Part shown: positions 1 to 8,175 of the stretch, piece by piece
How positions within the stretch are numbered: the first letter of the stretch is position 1
Layout of the letters: every line of letters starts with the position of its first letter
Source of the DNA: Micromonospora sp. WMMD961
Lineage (GTDB): Bacteria > Actinomycetota > Actinomycetes > Mycobacteriales > Micromonosporaceae
NCBI RefSeq assembly: GCF_029626145.1
Contig: NZ_JARUBJ010000002.1
Coordinates: forward strand, 4,995,501 to 5,059,500
DNA length: 64,000 nt
Reading direction: 5' to 3'
Translations under genes and position numbers: made by a program
Notes under the pieces: generated by a model
Database searches by the model: none
What the model saw: the letters and a program-made list of their open reading frames with translations, nothing else
Told to the model about the DNA's origin: nothing

Positions 1-330
1 GGACGGCTTGGAACCGGACGGCGAGTTTGTCGTAGCGGGTCGCGACGCCATGGTGTCGTTTGAGCTGGTTGAGGCCGTTCTCCACGTCGTGACGCGGGCG
101 GTAGCCCCGCGAGTCGAACTTCGGTGGACGCCCGCCTCGGGAGCCGTTGGCCCTGCGGTGGGCGTCCTGGTCGCTCTTGCTCGGGATGCAGCACCTGATC
201 CCACGCCTGCGCAGACAAGCACGATTCGCGCGGCTGGTGTAGGCCCTGTCTGCCAGGACCATGATGGCACCGACTGCGCCGAGCAGCACCGGCGTGTGGC
301 GTCGCTGCTCGGCGCACCCCAGATGGTCAG
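1..330 (-). mobile_element. C-terminal remnant of an IS5-family transposase
   Basis: Read on the minus strand this stretch gives a continuous transposase-like frame without its start: it contains VLADRAYTSRANRACLRRR, then RPPKFDSRGYRPRHDVENG and LNQLKRHHGVATRYDKLAV. The E in VENGLNQLKRH and the R/K residues after it match the last catalytic block of IS5-type DDE transposases (family knowledge). The frame runs off the left edge of the window. On the upstream side it stops abruptly at the end of the neighbouring hydrolase gene, so the N-terminal two thirds are missing. It is a dead fragment unless an intact copy elsewhere supplies transposase. Confidence 0.75.
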
Positions 331-1503
331 CCGGTCTTGGTGGCGAAGGGGCCGCCGTCGCCGAACGCGAGCCGGGCGAAGTTCTCGGCGATGCGGCGAT
401 GTCCGGCAGGGTCGGGGTGGACCTCGTCGGGTAGCGGGAGTTCGGCGTAGTCCGCCTCGCCGTACAGGTCCCGTCCGTCGAGGTAGTGCAGGTTCGGGTC
501 GTGGGCCGTGCGCTGTTCGACGATCCGGGCGAGCTCGTCGCGGATGACGTTGAGCGTCAGCCGCCCGGCGCTGCGTTCGGCCGGATCACCCGTGGCTTTG
601 AACCGCAGTGTCCCGCCCTCGAGGTCCGGCGCGAGGGGGCCGGGCGTGTCCTCCTGAACCGGGCACAGGATGGCGGACACGACCAGCAACGGTGTGCTCG
701 GGTGCCCTTCGCGGACAGTGTCGAGGAAGCCGTGGACCGCGGGGGTGAAGGCGCGGAGACGCATCACGTCGCTGTTGACGATGTTGATGCCAATCTTGAG
801 GCTGATCAGGTCCGCCGGGATGTCCCGCATGGCGCGGGCGGTGAACGGGTCGAGCAGCGCGCTCCCGCCGAACCCCATGTTGACCAACGCCACTCCCCCC
901 TCGGCCGCGGCCAGGGCCGGCCAGATGGCGCTGGGACGAGCGGCGTTCGAGCCGTGGCTGATGGAACTTCCGTGGTGCAGCCACCTCCTGCGCCCGTTGG
1001 GCGGGGCCTGCTCGACGGGCGCGTCGGTGCGCAGCGCAATCAACTCGGTGATCTCCGTGTGTGGAAGCCAGATCTCGACGTCCTTCTCACCCACCGGCAG
1101 ATCCGCGAAGCGGGCGGTGCCGGCCGGCCCCTCGGTCAGCACCGCGGTTTGGGTGAACATGTCGGTAACCGTCCGGACGTTGCCCTCGGGCACCGAGGTC
1201 TGCGCGGCCAGGCGGCCGTTGATCAGCAGGTCGTAGACGCCGTCCGCCGGGGGCGGGAAGCCTTGGTAGACCCGCTTGGTGGGCAGCGTGTCCAACTCGA
1301 TCGTGGTGGCCCGGGTACGGAACGCCAGCCGCACCCCGGAGGGCTGGGCCTCGGCCATGGCCAGTTGGTCGTCGGGGATCTGCCGGCGCGCCCGAGCGGT
1401 CAGCCGATGCGGCAGCAGACCGCGCGGTCGCCTCCACGTCGACGAAGCCGCGCAGGAGGTCCGCGGTGACCGGTGTGGTGATCCAATGGTGTTCGGTGGT
1501 CAT
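327..1503 (-). pseudogene. SGNH/GDSL-type hydrolase, frameshifted near the 5' end
   Basis: The long frame (327-1358, up to 343 aa) has the four SGNH blocks: the nucleophile Ser in LHHGSSISHGS, Gly in NMGFGGSALLD, Asn in LKIGINIVN, and Asp-His in LPDEVHPDPAGHR near the C-terminus. It is expected to be an esterase/lipase acting on small ester or acyl substrates; the substrate cannot be read from sequence. The frame has no convincing start. The natural N-terminus appears upstream in another frame from the ATG at 1503 (MTTEHHWITTPVTADLLRG), and the two parts join if one frame change at about 1419-1428 is allowed. The gene is therefore probably broken, or there is a sequence error. It is followed directly by the transposase remnant, and a frameshifted TetR gene lies just upstream on the same strand. 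Confidence 0.7.
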
Positions 1504-1587
1504 TGCCTCAAGCCTCTCGACCGAATCTCGGTGTTCATCGGCGCGCCACGCAGCGAACCGCTTGCGGCGGTGCCGCCGTCCTCGGGT

Positions 1588-2156
1588 CAGCGAGTGCTGT
1601 GGTCGCGTAACAGCGAGTCGAGCGAATCCACGATCCAATCCCAGGATTCCTGCGCGGAGGGACGCTGTGTTCGAAACCACCGGCCAGCTCCAAACTGACG
1701 TAGCCGTGGACGACGCTGCCCAGCATCCGGACCGCATGCGTCGCGTCCGGCTCGTCCAGGTCGTAGCCCCGCAGGATCGCCCGGGCCATCCGGGCGTGCC
1801 GGCCGCCAGCGCTGGCGGCCGCCGTTTCCGGACCGAGCCGGAGCCGGGCGACCGCGTACCGGCCCGGGTGCTCCCTGGCGTACTCGCGATAGGCGTCGGC
1901 GAACGCAGCCAGGGCGTCCCTGCCGGCACGGCCAGCGATGGCGTCGGCGACGCGATCGGCGAGTTCCTCCAGCGCGAACAGCGCGATGCGGACCCTGAGG
2001 TCCTGCGAGTTCTTCAGGTGCGAGTACAGGCTCGGGACCTTGACGTCGAACCGCCCGGCGAGCGCCGAGATGGTGACCTCGGCGAAGCCGACCTCATCCG
2101 GCCAGCTCCGCCCCCGCTTGGGTCAGACGCTCCGGCGTCAGCCCTAGTCTCTCCAT
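1588..2156 (-). pseudogene. TetR-family regulator with two frameshifts
   Basis: Pieced together, the protein is a TetR repressor of about 188 aa: MERLGLTPERLTQAGAEL, then DEVGFAEVTISALAGRFDV and KVPSLYSHLKNSQDLRVRI (helix-turn-helix), a helical ligand-binding region, and SAQESWDWIVDSLDSLLRD at the C-terminus. Two frame changes are needed, one at about 2097-2102 (an extra base after the AEL codons) and one at about 1655-1666. A good ribosome site (GGGGGAGG) precedes the ATG at 2156. As written the gene cannot make a full repressor. It sits upstream of the SGNH hydrolase, which is probably its target and is also frameshifted. A strong inverted repeat 17-54 bp upstream of the start is its likely operator. 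Confidence 0.7.
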
Positions 2157-2172
2157 CACCCTCCCCCTAACT

Positions 2173-2210
2173 GCCTAAACCTATCAGGCTCCTGCCTAAT
2201 AGGTTTAGGC
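2173..2210. promoter_or_regulatory. 17-bp inverted repeat, probable TetR operator
   Basis: GCCTAAACCTATCAGGC (2173-2189) and GCCTAATAGGTTTAGGC (2194-2210) are inverted copies with one mismatch, separated by 4 bp. The outer 12 bp are perfect. The AT-rich, symmetric form and the position just upstream of the TetR start fit an autoregulatory operator. The same structure could also end transcription of the hydrolase gene that stops at 2230, so the role is inferred. Confidence 0.6.
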
Positions 2211-2229
2211 GAACTAGCCCGCAGCAAGA

Positions 2230-3120
2230 TCACAAGCCCTCTCCGACCGAGTGATCGCCGGCATCTCGCAGAAGGGCGATGACGTCCCCGGCCGCCCGGC
2301 GGCCCTCCGGGGTCGGCAAGATTGGCCAGTCATGGATCATTCCCTCGCCGATGTTCAGGTGGAGATCGGTTCCGGTCGCGGTTCCGGCCCGGTCCCTGAG
2401 CAGGACGGCGTCGGGGAAGAGGACATCGCGTGTCCCGGCGTACACGTGGACGAGTCCGAGGTGGTCCAGGCGGCCGTTGAGAGGGCTGGTCTGAGGGTTT
2501 GACGGATCGTCTGGGGCTGCCCAGCGGGCCGCGAGAACTCGGATGTGCTCGAGATTCAGTAACGGGTCGTGCGGTGCGATGTCGGCGATCTTCGGATTGG
2601 TGAAGGTCAAGTCCAGGGCGGGTGAGATCAGGACGGTGACATCCGGCCGCTGGCTTCGCGAGGCCAGAGCCTGGAGCACGGACAAGGCGATGGTCGCGCC
2701 CGCTGAATCACCGGCCAGCGCGGTCGGCCCCTGTTCTTGGACGTGCTGGAACAGGCGCAGCATGACCGGAAGGACGTCGGCGTGGGTAGCGGCGGGAAGG
2801 CGCGGGTACAGGGGCAGGACAACCTCGCGCCCGGATCCGACGGCGATCCGGGCGGCCAGTCTCCAATGCTGCGTGGTGATGGGAGCGGCCCAGGCGCCGC
2901 CGTGCAGGTAGACGGCATAGTGCCGTACCGGATTGGCGGGCGTCAGCCGATAGACCGTCCAGCCTTCGAACTCTTCCCGCCGGACCGTGACACCCGGCAG
3001 ACGCGGTGGAGCCGGGTTGGCCACTTCGGCGAGAAACCGGCTGGGCTTGAACTGGCGCTTCTTCACTCCGGTCACGCGCAGCAGACCGACAACGGCGTGG
3101 CTGGCCAGGCTGGGGCTCAC
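2230..3120 (-). CDS. alpha/beta hydrolase (HSL-like esterase)
   Basis: A 296-aa serine hydrolase of the hormone-sensitive-lipase type. It has the oxyanion motif HGGAW (about residues 73-77), the nucleophile elbow GDSAG (about 137-141), an acid residue in the AGTRDVLFPD region and the catalytic His in GMIHDWPI. It probably hydrolyses short-chain esters in the cytoplasm; there is no signal peptide. The chosen start is the GTG at 3120, because its GTGA overlaps the stop of the epimerase gene upstream, which implies translational coupling. The frame stays open further upstream, but only as antisense-like shadow of the epimerase gene. The two genes form one operon facing the TetR gene at 4408. Confidence 0.85.
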   Translation of the reverse strand: MSPSLASHAVVGLLRVTGVKKRQFKPSRFLAEVANPAPPRLPGVTVRREEFEGWTVYRLTPANPVRHYAVYLHGGAWAAPITTQHWRLAARIAVGSGREVVLPLYPRLPAATHADVLPVMLRLFQHVQEQGPTALAGDSAGATIALSVLQALASRSQRPDVTVLISPALDLTFTNPKIADIAPHDPLLNLEHIRVLAARWAAPDDPSNPQTSPLNGRLDHLGLVHVYAGTRDVLFPDAVLLRDRAGTATGTDLHLNIGEGMIHDWPILPTPEGRRAAGDVIALLRDAGDHSVGEGL

Positions 3121-4022
3121 GGGTTCACCGCCCGGTAGGAGCCGGAGCGCACGTCGTCCGGCAGAGCGGGACCGCTGGTGCTCCACCCGAACGTGTCGCG
3201 CGCCTTGTGGGAGGTGATGCGCGCCGACGATTGGATCAGCGCGGCCATCGGCCCCATGGCGCTCTCGGCCTGTTCGGCGGTGATCGAGGTCGCGGTGGTT
3301 CCGGTCAGGTCCGCGATCGCCTCGGCAAGTTCGCGGAAGGTGAACCGCTGCGTCCCGGCCGCGTTGTAGGTGCCCGCCGTCGGCCGCTCCAGAGCCCGCA
3401 GGTACAGGCGGGCGAGATCGTCCACGTGCACCGGGGTCCACTCGTTGTCACCGGCGCCGATGTAGATGGCAGCGCCCGAGCCGGTCGCGGCCCCGATCAG
3501 ACTGTTCAGCAGCATGGTGCCGCCTCGACCGTAGACCAGACTCACACGGATGATCATGCCGTTCAGACCCGCTGCCTCCGCCTCGCGCACCAGGCGTTCG
3601 CCGACGAGCTTGGCCGGCACCAGGCCAGGCTCCGGCAGTTCTGCGTCTTCATTCTGGGATTGGGCGGGGTCGAGCCCGTAGACGAGGTTCGTGCTGGTGT
3701 AGATGAACGGCTTGCCCGTCCCAGCCTTTCCCGCCCCACGGATCAGCGCCTCCACGGCAGCGGCTTCTGCCCTGACTGCGTCCTCGCCACCGGCATAGTC
3801 GACTGCGGCGGCGTGCACCACGGCGTCGGCTTGCGCCGCAGCCGTTTCCAGGAGCGCGGTGTCGGTCAGGCTGCCGAGCAGAGGACGCGCGCCCGCCTGC
3901 GTCGCTACTGCTGCCGACTGCGGGGACCGGGTCAGCGCTACTACTTCGTGACCTGCGGCAACGAAGTGTTCGACAAGCACCGAGCCCAGGTAGCCGGTGC
4001 CGCCGGTGATGAGTATCTGCAT
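3117..4022 (-). CDS. NAD-dependent epimerase/dehydratase (extended SDR)
   Basis: A 301-aa Rossmann-fold protein with the nucleotide-binding start MQILITGGTGYLG and the downstream blocks YTSTNLVYG and VSLVYGRGG typical of atypical or extended SDRs. It is likely a sugar or small-molecule epimerase/reductase using NAD(P)H. The usual YxxxK catalytic motif reads LVPAK here (in PGLVPAKLVGE), so the catalytic Tyr seems to be absent and the activity may be non-classical. It is first in an operon with the alpha/beta hydrolase (4-bp overlap). The start lies 29-83 bp from two operator-like repeats shared with the divergent TetR gene at 4408. Confidence 0.85.
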   Translation of the reverse strand: MQILITGGTGYLGSVLVEHFVAAGHEVVALTRSPQSAAVATQAGARPLLGSLTDTALLETAAAQADAVVHAAAVDYAGGEDAVRAEAAAVEALIRGAGKAGTGKPFIYTSTNLVYGLDPAQSQNEDAELPEPGLVPAKLVGERLVREAEAAGLNGMIIRVSLVYGRGGTMLLNSLIGAATGSGAAIYIGAGDNEWTPVHVDDLARLYLRALERPTAGTYNAAGTQRFTFRELAEAIADLTGTTATSITAEQAESAMGPMAALIQSSARITSHKARDTFGWSTSGPALPDDVRSGSYRAVNP

Positions 4023-4050
4023 GTTCTCTCCGGAGCCGAGCGGACAATGG

Positions 4051-4105
4051 AAGCGGATGAGTTATCCGCTTCCTCGACCGTAGCACGAAACGGATGAGTT
4101 ATCCG
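4051..4105. promoter_or_regulatory. two copies of a CGGATgagttATCCG dyad, probable TetR operators
   Basis: AAGCGGATGAGTTATCCGCTT spans 4051-4071 (8-bp arms, 5-bp centre), and CGGATGAGTTATCCG spans 4091-4105 with the identical core. They lie 25-27 bp apart in the promoter region of the epimerase-hydrolase operon and upstream of the divergent TetR gene. A half site (GTTATCC) recurs at about 4386-4392 just before that TetR start. This pattern fits a TetR regulator repressing both directions; binding itself is inferred. Confidence 0.65.
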
Positions 4106-4407
4106 ATGCCCTGTCCCGAGCCGCACGCACGGAAGCATGGATGTCATTAGGTGCTTTGTGGGGTTATGTGGCTTTTGTTACGGTGTAACGGTTCGCGGGT
4201 TGGTGGCAGGTGAGGCAGGCGCCGGGCCAGGTCGCGCGGAGTCGTTGCAGCTCGCGGACGACCGCGAGGGTCGGGGCGGCGCAGCCGCCCTTGGGTCCAA
4301 GCGCAGTTCACGGGGACGACGTAGCCGATGGACCGCTCGCCCAAGGCACCACGGAACTTACGCCGCCCGTTCAACAACAGCCCCAGTTATCCATTTATGC
4401 TGAAGCA
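4106..4407. other. 302-bp leader/intergenic stretch, no convincing gene
   Basis: The stretch lies between the operators and the TetR start. On the minus strand a short frame reads APTLAVVRELQRLRATWPG and ACLTCHQPANRYTV, which looks coding but has no start or known match that I can name. It may be a relic of a mobile element. No RNA gene or clear promoter box was recognised. Confidence 0.3.
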
Positions 4408-4980
4408 GTGACCGCCTCCCCGCTTCGTAAGGACGCAGCACGCAACCGCCAGCGAATCATCGAGATTGGCCGGGAGCTGGTCGCGGACGGCACCCCGATT
4501 CAGCTGAACGAAGTGGCTAGCGCGGCTGGCGTTGGCGTCGCCACGGTTTATCGGCACTTCCCGACGCCCCAGGCGTTGATCGAGGCGGTGTCGGTGGACG
4601 GACTGGAGACGCTGATCCAGGCCGCCAAACGGGCTGCGGAACAGGACGATCCATGGACGGCCTTCTATGATTTCCTGGTCAGGTTCGTGGACGCGCAACT
4701 CACTGACGCTGCCCTGTCCCCGGTGCTATCCGCGTCCACAGCCGCGCTGCCGGGCACAGCGCATCTGCTCGATCAGTTGACCTCACTGTTCAATGAACTA
4801 TTCGTACGGGTCAGGACCGCAGGGCGGCTGACACCCGACATCACGCTCGCCGACATGACGCCATTGATGTGCGGAATCGCCTTCTCGGCCAAGATGCACT
4901 CAGCCAACGATCCGCAGGAGCAAGCCGCAGCCGGCCGCCGCTACCTCGATGTCCTACTGAACGGGATGCGGGCCCGCTGA
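4408..4980 (+). CDS. TetR-family transcriptional regulator
   Basis: A 190-aa repressor. The N-terminal helix-turn-helix spans about residues 10-55 (LNEVASAAGVGVATVYRHF), followed by an all-helical C-terminal ligand domain. The GTG at 4408 is chosen because the TetR fold begins about ten residues later and the region upstream does not look coding. It is divergent from the epimerase-hydrolase operon, and repeated dyads lie in between, so it most likely represses that operon and itself. The inducing ligand is unknown. Confidence 0.85.
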   Translation: MTASPLRKDAARNRQRIIEIGRELVADGTPIQLNEVASAAGVGVATVYRHFPTPQALIEAVSVDGLETLIQAAKRAAEQDDPWTAFYDFLVRFVDAQLTDAALSPVLSASTAALPGTAHLLDQLTSLFNELFVRVRTAGRLTPDITLADMTPLMCGIAFSAKMHSANDPQEQAAAGRRYLDVLLNGMRAR

Positions 4981-5032
4981 GTATTCGGCACGACAGCTGC
5001 CGCCCAGGGCATCCGGCCGCCGGCCGGCGACC

Positions 5033-5403
5033 TCAACCCCTGATCCAGCGGGAGGGCCGCACCCCGGTCTCCTGCGAAACGCCGCCGAGAAGTGGGCGGT
5101 GCTGGAGTAACCGCAGCGCGCGGCCACCGCGGTGACCGTCTCGCCCGCCCCCAGCAGGCGTTTCGCCTCGCGCATCCGCAGCATCGTGAGGTACCGGTAC
5201 GGCGTGCGGCCCGTCTGGCGCTTGACGACGCGCAGGAAGTGGTACGGACTGAGCAGCGCCTGACCGGCCAACTCGGGCACGGTCAATGGATGGCCGAGCC
5301 GCTCGCGCATGTAGGCGACGGCCCGGCCCACCCGAGGATCATCAGGAGTCGGTGACACCGCCTGATCGTCGGCCGCGAGCGCGGCGGCCGACAGGCCATC
5401 CAC
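5033..5403 (-). pseudogene. AraC-type DNA-binding domain, frameshifted and probably truncated
   Basis: The frame from the ATG at 5403 codes for a bare AraC/XylS double helix-turn-helix of about 100 aa: LTVPELAGQALLSPYHFLR, TPYRYLTMLRMREAKRLL and VTAVAARCGYSSTAHFSAA. There is no N-terminal ligand domain. After SAAFRR the expected C-terminus (ETGVRPSRWIRG, stop at 5033) is in a different frame, so one base appears lost at about 5075-5080; without correction the frame runs on to 4954. It follows the epoxide-hydrolase gene by 21 bp on the same strand. Either a larger AraC regulator was cut down here, or it is a small stand-alone HTH protein; the frameshift favours decay. Confidence 0.6.
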
Positions 5404-5424
5404 TGCCCGATCGGTGCCCAGAAT

Positions 5425-6339
5425 TCAGCCGCGCGCGTGCCGGAAGCCGGCCCGGATGTCGGTCACCAGAAGTTGCGGATGCTCCCAGCCGGGGAAGTGG
5501 CCGCCCTGTTCCGGCTCGTTCCAGGCGACGATGTTCCGGTAGCGGCGTTCGGCCCAGCGCCGGGCCACCGGGAACGGCTCGGCCGGGAAGAGGGTGAACG
5601 CGGCCGGCACGGTCACCGGTTGCGCGTTCTGCTCCTCGGCGCTGCGCGAACCCCACCGCATCGCGGACTCCCAGTACCAGCGGGCGGTGGATGCGCCCGT
5701 GCCGGTGAACCAGTAGAGGGCGATGTTGTCGGCCTGTCGTTGCTGGGTGACGCCCGGGTCGCCGGAGAAGGCGTCCATGTGTTCGCCGAGCCAGGCGGCC
5801 AGCCCGGACGGCGAGTCGACCAGCGAATATCCGAACGTCTGCGGCCGCAGACCCTGGATCATGACGTGCGGCATGCCACCGTGTACGAAATGGTCGCGTC
5901 TTCGCATCTTGCGCTGCTCGGCCTCGTCGGCGGTGTCCTGGTCGTCCGGCAGCGGCCCGGCCAGCGGCATCGTCAGGTGCAGGCCGGTGATCCGCTCGGG
6001 AACGATCAGGGCCAGCTCGTTGCTGACGAACGCCCCGTAGTCACCGCCGTGCGCCCCGAAACGTTCGTAGCCGAGCCGGGTCATCAGCCCGGCCCAGGCC
6101 CGGGCGGTGCGGGTAGGGTTCCAGCCCTGCTCGCCGGGTCGCTCGCTGAACCCGAAGCCGGGCAGCGCGGAGACGACCACGTCGAAGGCGTCCACCGCCG
6201 AGCCGCCGTGCGCGACCGGGTCGGTGAGCGGCGACCTCGGTGCAGGCGTCTGGTTCGTGTCGAGCGCTTTCCACACTGCGGCGAGGGTGGGCATGCTCAC
6301 GTCGCTGTAGAGGTGGTCGAACGTGATCCCCCGGAACAA
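5425..6339 (-). CDS. epoxide hydrolase-like alpha/beta hydrolase, N-terminally truncated
   Basis: From about residue 35 the 304-aa frame matches microsomal-type epoxide hydrolases: PLTDPVAHGG, VSALPGFGFSERP, the nucleophile Asp in GAHGGDYGAF, and the catalytic His in GGHFPGWEHP. Epoxide hydrolases of this type are normally near 380 aa, with an N-terminal EHN region and an HGWPGS oxyanion motif before PLTDP. Both are missing, and the first 34 residues (ITFDHLYSDVSMPTLAAVW) do not look like this family. The gene was probably cut by a deletion near 6240-6340, and the product is expected to be inactive. Downstream on the same strand is the AraC relic. Confidence 0.65.
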   Translation of the reverse strand: MFRGITFDHLYSDVSMPTLAAVWKALDTNQTPAPRSPLTDPVAHGGSAVDAFDVVVSALPGFGFSERPGEQGWNPTRTARAWAGLMTRLGYERFGAHGGDYGAFVSNELALIVPERITGLHLTMPLAGPLPDDQDTADEAEQRKMRRRDHFVHGGMPHVMIQGLRPQTFGYSLVDSPSGLAAWLGEHMDAFSGDPGVTQQRQADNIALYWFTGTGASTARWYWESAMRWGSRSAEEQNAQPVTVPAAFTLFPAEPFPVARRWAERRYRNIVAWNEPEQGGHFPGWEHPQLLVTDIRAGFRHARG

Positions 6340-6380
6340 CGAACCGTCGTCGGGTCTTCGGTCCGATCCGGCGGACGAAG

Positions 6381-6650
6381 ATCTTCGCCGCCGATCCCAC
6401 GCAGGTTCAGGCGCTGGGCGACCGGATCCGCGACACGGTGCGGGCAGGCTCCGTACCCGCCTCGGTTCCCCTCGGCGACGGCGTGCTCACCACCCTCTCG
6501 GTCGACGGACCGGTGGGCACCATGTTCCGCTGGCGCGAACTGAGAACGCACAAGCCCGCCATCCGCGCCCTGGCCGATCGGGTCGAGCAGGAGATGCCGG
6601 GTCTGCGCAAGGCCCTGTCCTACGGCATCGCTTTGCGCCGAGGCGCCTGA
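6381..6650 (+). pseudogene. 5'-truncated gene of unknown function
   Basis: An open frame with strongly GC-ending codons runs from about 6381 to the TGA at 6648-6650 (KIFAADPTQVQALGDRIRD and TLSVDGPVGTMFRWRELRT, ending YGIALRRGA). I recognise no family. A GTG at 6438 could start a 70-aa product, but the same frame is clearly coding upstream of it, and no ribosome site is seen. It begins within about 40 bp of the truncated start of the epoxide-hydrolase gene, head to head with it, so both probably lost their 5' ends in one rearrangement. Confidence 0.4.
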
Positions 6651-6999
6651 CCCGCCCGGGCGGATCCTCGCGATTACCACGCCGACGCCACGATGCGCAC
6701 ATCATCTGGCGCTGACCATGTTTCGGGGCCGCGCTGGCCGACAGAACCCGGAACGAGTGCGGGTCGCCAACGTTCACCCGGGCGTGATGGCAACGCGGCT
6801 CCTCAGCGTCTATGGCAACAGTGGTGTCCCAGTGATCGAGTGACACGTAGCAGCACAGGTGTGCCACCTCATGCGGCGGACCGGTGAACGGCCAGTCGGG
6901 TATCGACTGGGCGGTGTGCGCCATGGACCTGTACGTAGGGTGTTGCCGGAGTGCTCATCGTCAGACGAGGTGACAGCCGAGAGGGCGTGGAGGGGTCTA
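6651..6999. other. intergenic region upstream of NAD kinase, possible small minus-strand ORF
   Basis: No certain gene. From an ATG at 6924 the minus strand gives a coding-looking start (MAHTAQSIPDWPFTGPPHE) that later turns into arginine-rich low-quality sequence, so it is at best a relic. The NAD kinase promoter must lie in the right part; GTGGAGGGG at 6987-6995 is its ribosome site. Confidence 0.3.
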
Positions 7000-8043
7000 A
7001 TGCTTGTTGGCGTCGTCGTACACCCGACCAGGCCGCAGGCCGCTGAGACGGCGGAGATGGTATCCCGGATCTGCGCCGAGCACGGCGCCGCATCGCAGGC
7101 CTTGAACGTCTGGCAGGACGAGCGGAGCGCCGCCGACGTGCTGGCCGACCTGGCGCAGCAACCTCAGCTCGTCGTCACCATCGGCGGCGATGGAACGCTC
7201 CTGCGCGGATTGGCCGTCGCCGTCGAGGCCGACGCACCCGTCCTCGGCGTGAAGGCCGGCCGGGTCGGCTTTCTCACCCCGTTCGCCGCGACGGACCTGC
7301 CGAGGGTGCTCGGCGCGGCCCTGGCCGGACGCGCACCCATCCAGGAGCGCATGCTGCTCACCCTACGGGCATCGCGACCGCTGCAGGTCCCACCGGAGCT
7401 TCGGACCCTGCTGCGCTACGGCCGCGGTCCCGATGCCGTCCCACCCCTTCCCCGGCCGAGCACGCCCGACGAGGTGGGTTGGGGTGTCCCGTTGGGCCTG
7501 AACGCCCTCAACGACGTCGTGTTCGAAAAACTCGGCCGGGACCGCCAGACCAGCGTGGCGGTGTACCTGTCCGGACGGCTGTTCGCCACCTACTCCGCCG
7601 ACGGCGTCATGGTCGCGTCACCAACGGGCTCCACCGCCTACTCCTTCGCCGCAGGCGGACCGGTCCTGTCGCCACGCCTCAACGCGCTCGTCTTCACCCC
7701 GGTCGCCCCGCACATGGCGTTCAACCGCAGCATGGTCACCGCCCCGGACGAACCAGTGGGGGTCCAGGTGCTCCCTCGCTCGGGCCAGGTCACCGTCGTC
7801 GTCGACGGACGTGTACACGGAATCCTCGACCCCGGCGATTGGGTCGCCGTCTACCCCGCCCGACGTCGCGCGAAGCTCATCGTCGCCGACGTCGACGACT
7901 TCTTCGGCCGACTCCGGGACCAGTTCTCCCTCGCCGATGCTCCCGCCGCCCGCGCCGACACCGACAGCCAACCGCCGCTGCTGATCTACCGGCCGGACCT
8001 ACCGGTACCAGAGGACCTGCAACACCTGCACCTGCCGACCTAA
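7000..8043 (+). CDS. nadK: NAD kinase
   Basis: A 347-aa ATP-NAD kinase that phosphorylates NAD+ to NADP+ in the cytoplasm. The family hallmarks are present: GGDGT (residues 62-66), the short acidic motif NDVV (171-174, usually NE/D), and SPTGSTAYS (207-215), followed by the beta-rich C-terminal domain with VVVDGRVHG. The ATG at 7000 is chosen for its GGAGGGG ribosome site and because the fold starts there (MLVGVVVHPTRP). The protein is longer than the usual roughly 300 aa because of an extra loop at about 126-160 and a C-terminal tail of about 40 residues. This suggests an accessory NAD kinase rather than the housekeeping copy. Confidence 0.88.
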   Translation: MLVGVVVHPTRPQAAETAEMVSRICAEHGAASQALNVWQDERSAADVLADLAQQPQLVVTIGGDGTLLRGLAVAVEADAPVLGVKAGRVGFLTPFAATDLPRVLGAALAGRAPIQERMLLTLRASRPLQVPPELRTLLRYGRGPDAVPPLPRPSTPDEVGWGVPLGLNALNDVVFEKLGRDRQTSVAVYLSGRLFATYSADGVMVASPTGSTAYSFAAGGPVLSPRLNALVFTPVAPHMAFNRSMVTAPDEPVGVQVLPRSGQVTVVVDGRVHGILDPGDWVAVYPARRRAKLIVADVDDFFGRLRDQFSLADAPAARADTDSQPPLLIYRPDLPVPEDLQHLHLPT

Positions 8044-8175
8044 AGCCCCAACCAGACCGAGCTACGGAAACGGCCGAATGTCGCGCTGCCTCCGTACTCT
8101 CGTACTCGCCCGCGACGGTGCCCTCGCCCCACAATTCTCCTCGATCGAGGAGTGGCTCGGCGCTGGCCGCAACAC

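Noticed and set aside
4147..4377. A minus-strand ORF before the 4408 TetR gene as a transposase
   Set aside because: Some residues (GERSIGYVVPVNCA) recall transposases, but no catalytic block follows and the frames conflict; left as unexplained intergenic DNA.
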